A stretch of 15,206 nucleotides of DNA from contig JBEKZQ010000109.1 in assembly GCA_049509675.1 (NCBI GenBank), positions 1 through 15,206 of the forward strand. Reading direction: 5' to 3'. Both the position numbers and the translations under genes were made by a program. This stretch comes from JBEKZQ01 sp049509675. Its GTDB lineage: Bacteria; Planctomycetota; Planctomycetia; Pirellulales; Thermoguttaceae. The notes beneath the pieces were generated by a model. It had not been told where the DNA came from. It worked only from the letters and a program-made list of their open reading frames with translations, and ran no database searches. Of the stretch, positions 14,019-15,206 are shown piece by piece. The stretch's first letter is position 1; each line of letters starts with the position of its first letter.

Positions 14019-14128
14019 CTAGTGCTTTGTCACAGCTTAGTTTTGGGATGAAGGGTTTGAAATGCTACGGTAATCGCCGAGTCAACCGGTATCCTCGATC
14101 CCAATTTTTAGCTGTGACAAAGCACTAG
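14019..14128 (+). mobile_element. 110-bp MITE-like element with perfect 19-bp terminal inverted repeats
   Basis: The ends are CTAGTGCTTTGTCACAGCT (14019-14037) and AGCTGTGACAAAGCACTAG (14110-14128), exact reverse complements. Inside each arm TTGGGAT recurs as an inverted match after a 5-nt divergent stretch, so the arms are about 31 bp in a looser sense. The 110-bp length, lack of an ORF and TA within CTAG at each end (14020-14021, 14126-14127) fit a non-autonomous element of the IS630/Tc1-mariner kind, which inserts at TA. The parent transposon is not in the window. It lies between the ceramidase-like and GH3 genes. Confidence 0.75.
14057..14085 (-). promoter_or_regulatory. possible promoter inside the MITE-like element, facing the GH3 gene
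   Basis: On the minus strand TTGACT (14085-14080) is followed after 17 nt by TTTCAA (14062-14057). The -35 box matches 5 of 6 bases of TTGACA; the -10 box matches only 3 of 6 of TATAAT. It would start transcription toward the GH3 gene about 130 nt downstream. Weak evidence. Confidence 0.2.
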
Positions 14129-14150
14129 TTCTATCTCAGTTCCCCTCACC

Positions 14151-15206
14151 CTACCCTCTCCCGGAGGGAGAGGGGGACAATTGCCGCAGGAGTTGCAGGG
14201 CCTCTTGGACGACCTGTTCCGCCGCCTCCGGCCCGAAGTGACTGCTCTGGACCTCGTAGCCGCCCTCGGGATAGGCCTCCTTGATGGGCAGATAGCCGGC
14301 GGCGCCGTTGCAGTGCGTGATGATCAAGGTGTGAGCAAAGGGCGAAGCCGTCTTGATGGCCTTGCCGATCTCGTTGAAGGCCTCGCCGCCGAGGCCGACG
14401 AAGGCCACGTCTCCCACTCGGCCCACCGTGAGGTTGAAGTCCAGCGACTCGCCGCCGGTGGCCGCGTCGATCTTCGCGCGCTCCTTCAGCGGCAGGGCGA
14501 GCGTCTTGAAGGCCGTCTTGATCGGACCGCTGGCCCCAGGCTTCTTGATGCCCTCCAGAACGTGTACGACCTCCTCGCCCAGCATCGTGCCCAGCAATAC
14601 CGGCTCGGGAATCCAGCCCTTTTCCGTGTTGAATTTCGGCAGGATGCGGAACCAGGGGTCGATGTTGCCCGACGCGCCGGCGAAGGCGGGGGCAACCACT
14701 CCGCCCTCAAGATACTTCTCCAGGAACTGCGCCGTCAGGCCGTGAACGTCGCCGGAGACGAGGTAGTTCTTCGGGCCCATGGCGGTACTATGGGTGGCAT
14801 AGTCGAAGACCACCGCGGACAGTTCGCCCGTGCCCGCGCGCGAAACGCGCAGCACCTGCACTTCCCGGTCCGTCGGCGCCGAAGGATTGCGGCCGAGCAC
14901 CACCCGGGTTTTCCCGGCGGCGTCGGTCACAAACTCGCGCCGGCAAACGCCCACGGGTGAAGAACCGACGCCGACGGCGATTTCGACGGGGGCCATGTGA
15001 GCCAGCGCTTCGCGCACGGCGGCAACCAACTTCGTTTCCAGCGTCTTGGTGTACTCGACGTTGTTCGGATGGATCTTCTCGTTTCCGAGCGTGACGATCG
15101 GTGCGGCGTGCGTATGGATCGCCGCCAGGAAAAGCTCCGACGGCTCGAGGCCGCAGGCGCCCAGAATCGCTTTTCGCATGCTCGCGGCGGTCCCGCCGTA
15201 GAAGCC
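14151..15206 (-). CDS. neutral/alkaline ceramidase-like hydrolase, 5' end outside the window
   Basis: The frame is open to the window edge and 351 residues are visible; a Met at 15179 is internal, because GFYGGTAAS precedes it in frame and the family has more sequence N-terminal to this point. Motifs of the neutral/alkaline non-lysosomal ceramidase N-terminal family: LFLAAIHTHAAP (His-x-His, metal ligands), FDYATHSTAMGPKNYLVSGD, APAFAGASGNIDPWF, and late in the chain VGLGGEAFNEIGKAI and ITHCNGAAGYLP. The family hydrolyses the amide of ceramides with a zinc ion, but planctomycete relatives are numerous and mostly untested, and this protein is short because the typical C-terminal domain is missing. 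The last residues SPSPSGRG are encoded by a CCCTCTCCC-type repeat, and the TAG stop at 14151-14153 adjoins it. It is probably the first visible gene of the minus-strand cluster. Confidence 0.85.
   Translation of the reverse strand, partial: GFYGGTAASMRKAILGACGLEPSELFLAAIHTHAAPIVTLGNEKIHPNNVEYTKTLETKLVAAVREALAHMAPVEIAVGVGSSPVGVCRREFVTDAAGKTRVVLGRNPSAPTDREVQVLRVSRAGTGELSAVVFDYATHSTAMGPKNYLVSGDVHGLTAQFLEKYLEGGVVAPAFAGASGNIDPWFRILPKFNTEKGWIPEPVLLGTMLGEEVVHVLEGIKKPGASGPIKTAFKTLALPLKERAKIDAATGGESLDFNLTVGRVGDVAFVGLGGEAFNEIGKAIKTASPFAHTLIITHCNGAAGYLPIKEAYPEGGYEVQSSHFGPEAAEQVVQEALQLLRQLSPSPSGRG
14154..14174 (+). repeat. CCCTCTCCC-type hairpin inside the 3' end of the ceramidase-like gene
   Basis: CCCTCTCCC (14154-14162), loop GGA, and GGGAGAGGG (14166-14174) form a perfect 9-bp stem. 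It overlaps the last codons of the ceramidase-like gene. The outer arms of the hairpin at 13947-13987 share the CCTCTCCC sequence, so the two probably belong to one repeat family flanking the MITE-like element. Confidence 0.85.

Overview
The window looks like a GC-rich chromosomal segment of a planctomycete, probably Pirellulales-like. This is inferred from the gene families (secreted NIPSNAP protein, DUF2961/GH172 protein, neutral-ceramidase-like hydrolase, a PEP-CTERM tail) and from short palindromic repeats in several gaps. No tRNA, rRNA, CRISPR array or transposase gene was seen.

Layout. (1) Positions 1-3747, plus strand: a tightly packed operon entering from the left edge. It holds an unrecognised gene end, a 58-residue ORF with a PEP-CTERM-like tail, a BtuF/FepB-type substrate-binding protein, a CX3CX2C radical SAM enzyme, a FecCD/BtuC-type permease and its ATPase. 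Gene junctions are overlaps or gaps of 2-11 nt, so the radical SAM gene sits inside a complete metal-chelate or cobalamin-type importer operon. This is the most unusual arrangement in the window. (2) Positions 3748-8706, plus strand: separate genes for a secreted NIPSNAP protein, a CcbP-like calcium-binding protein and a secreted DUF2961/GH172 protein. These are followed by a run of three small genes: a BON-domain protein, a compact Sel1-like repeat protein with a cysteine every 29 residues, and a two-helix membrane protein. (3) Positions 8771-15206, minus strand, transcribed leftward from the right edge: a ceramidase-like hydrolase (5' end outside the window), a secreted GH3 enzyme with altered active-site motifs, an APC-family permease and a DegT-family PLP aminotransferase.

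The three gaps of the minus-strand cluster each contain palindromic repeats: a CCCTCTCCC-type hairpin pair, a 110-bp MITE-like element with perfect 19-bp inverted ends, and a 23-bp repeat present three times around the permease gene. A different compound palindrome lies at 4323-4430. Two genes, the permease and the ceramidase, end inside such repeats, so the repeats supply their stop codons or C-terminal residues.

How the genes may work together is inference. Region 1 would import a chelated metal or corrinoid and modify something linked to it by radical chemistry. Region 3 and the GH172 protein suggest scavenging of glycans and lipids outside the cytoplasm. All family assignments come from reading motifs by eye; no database search was run.
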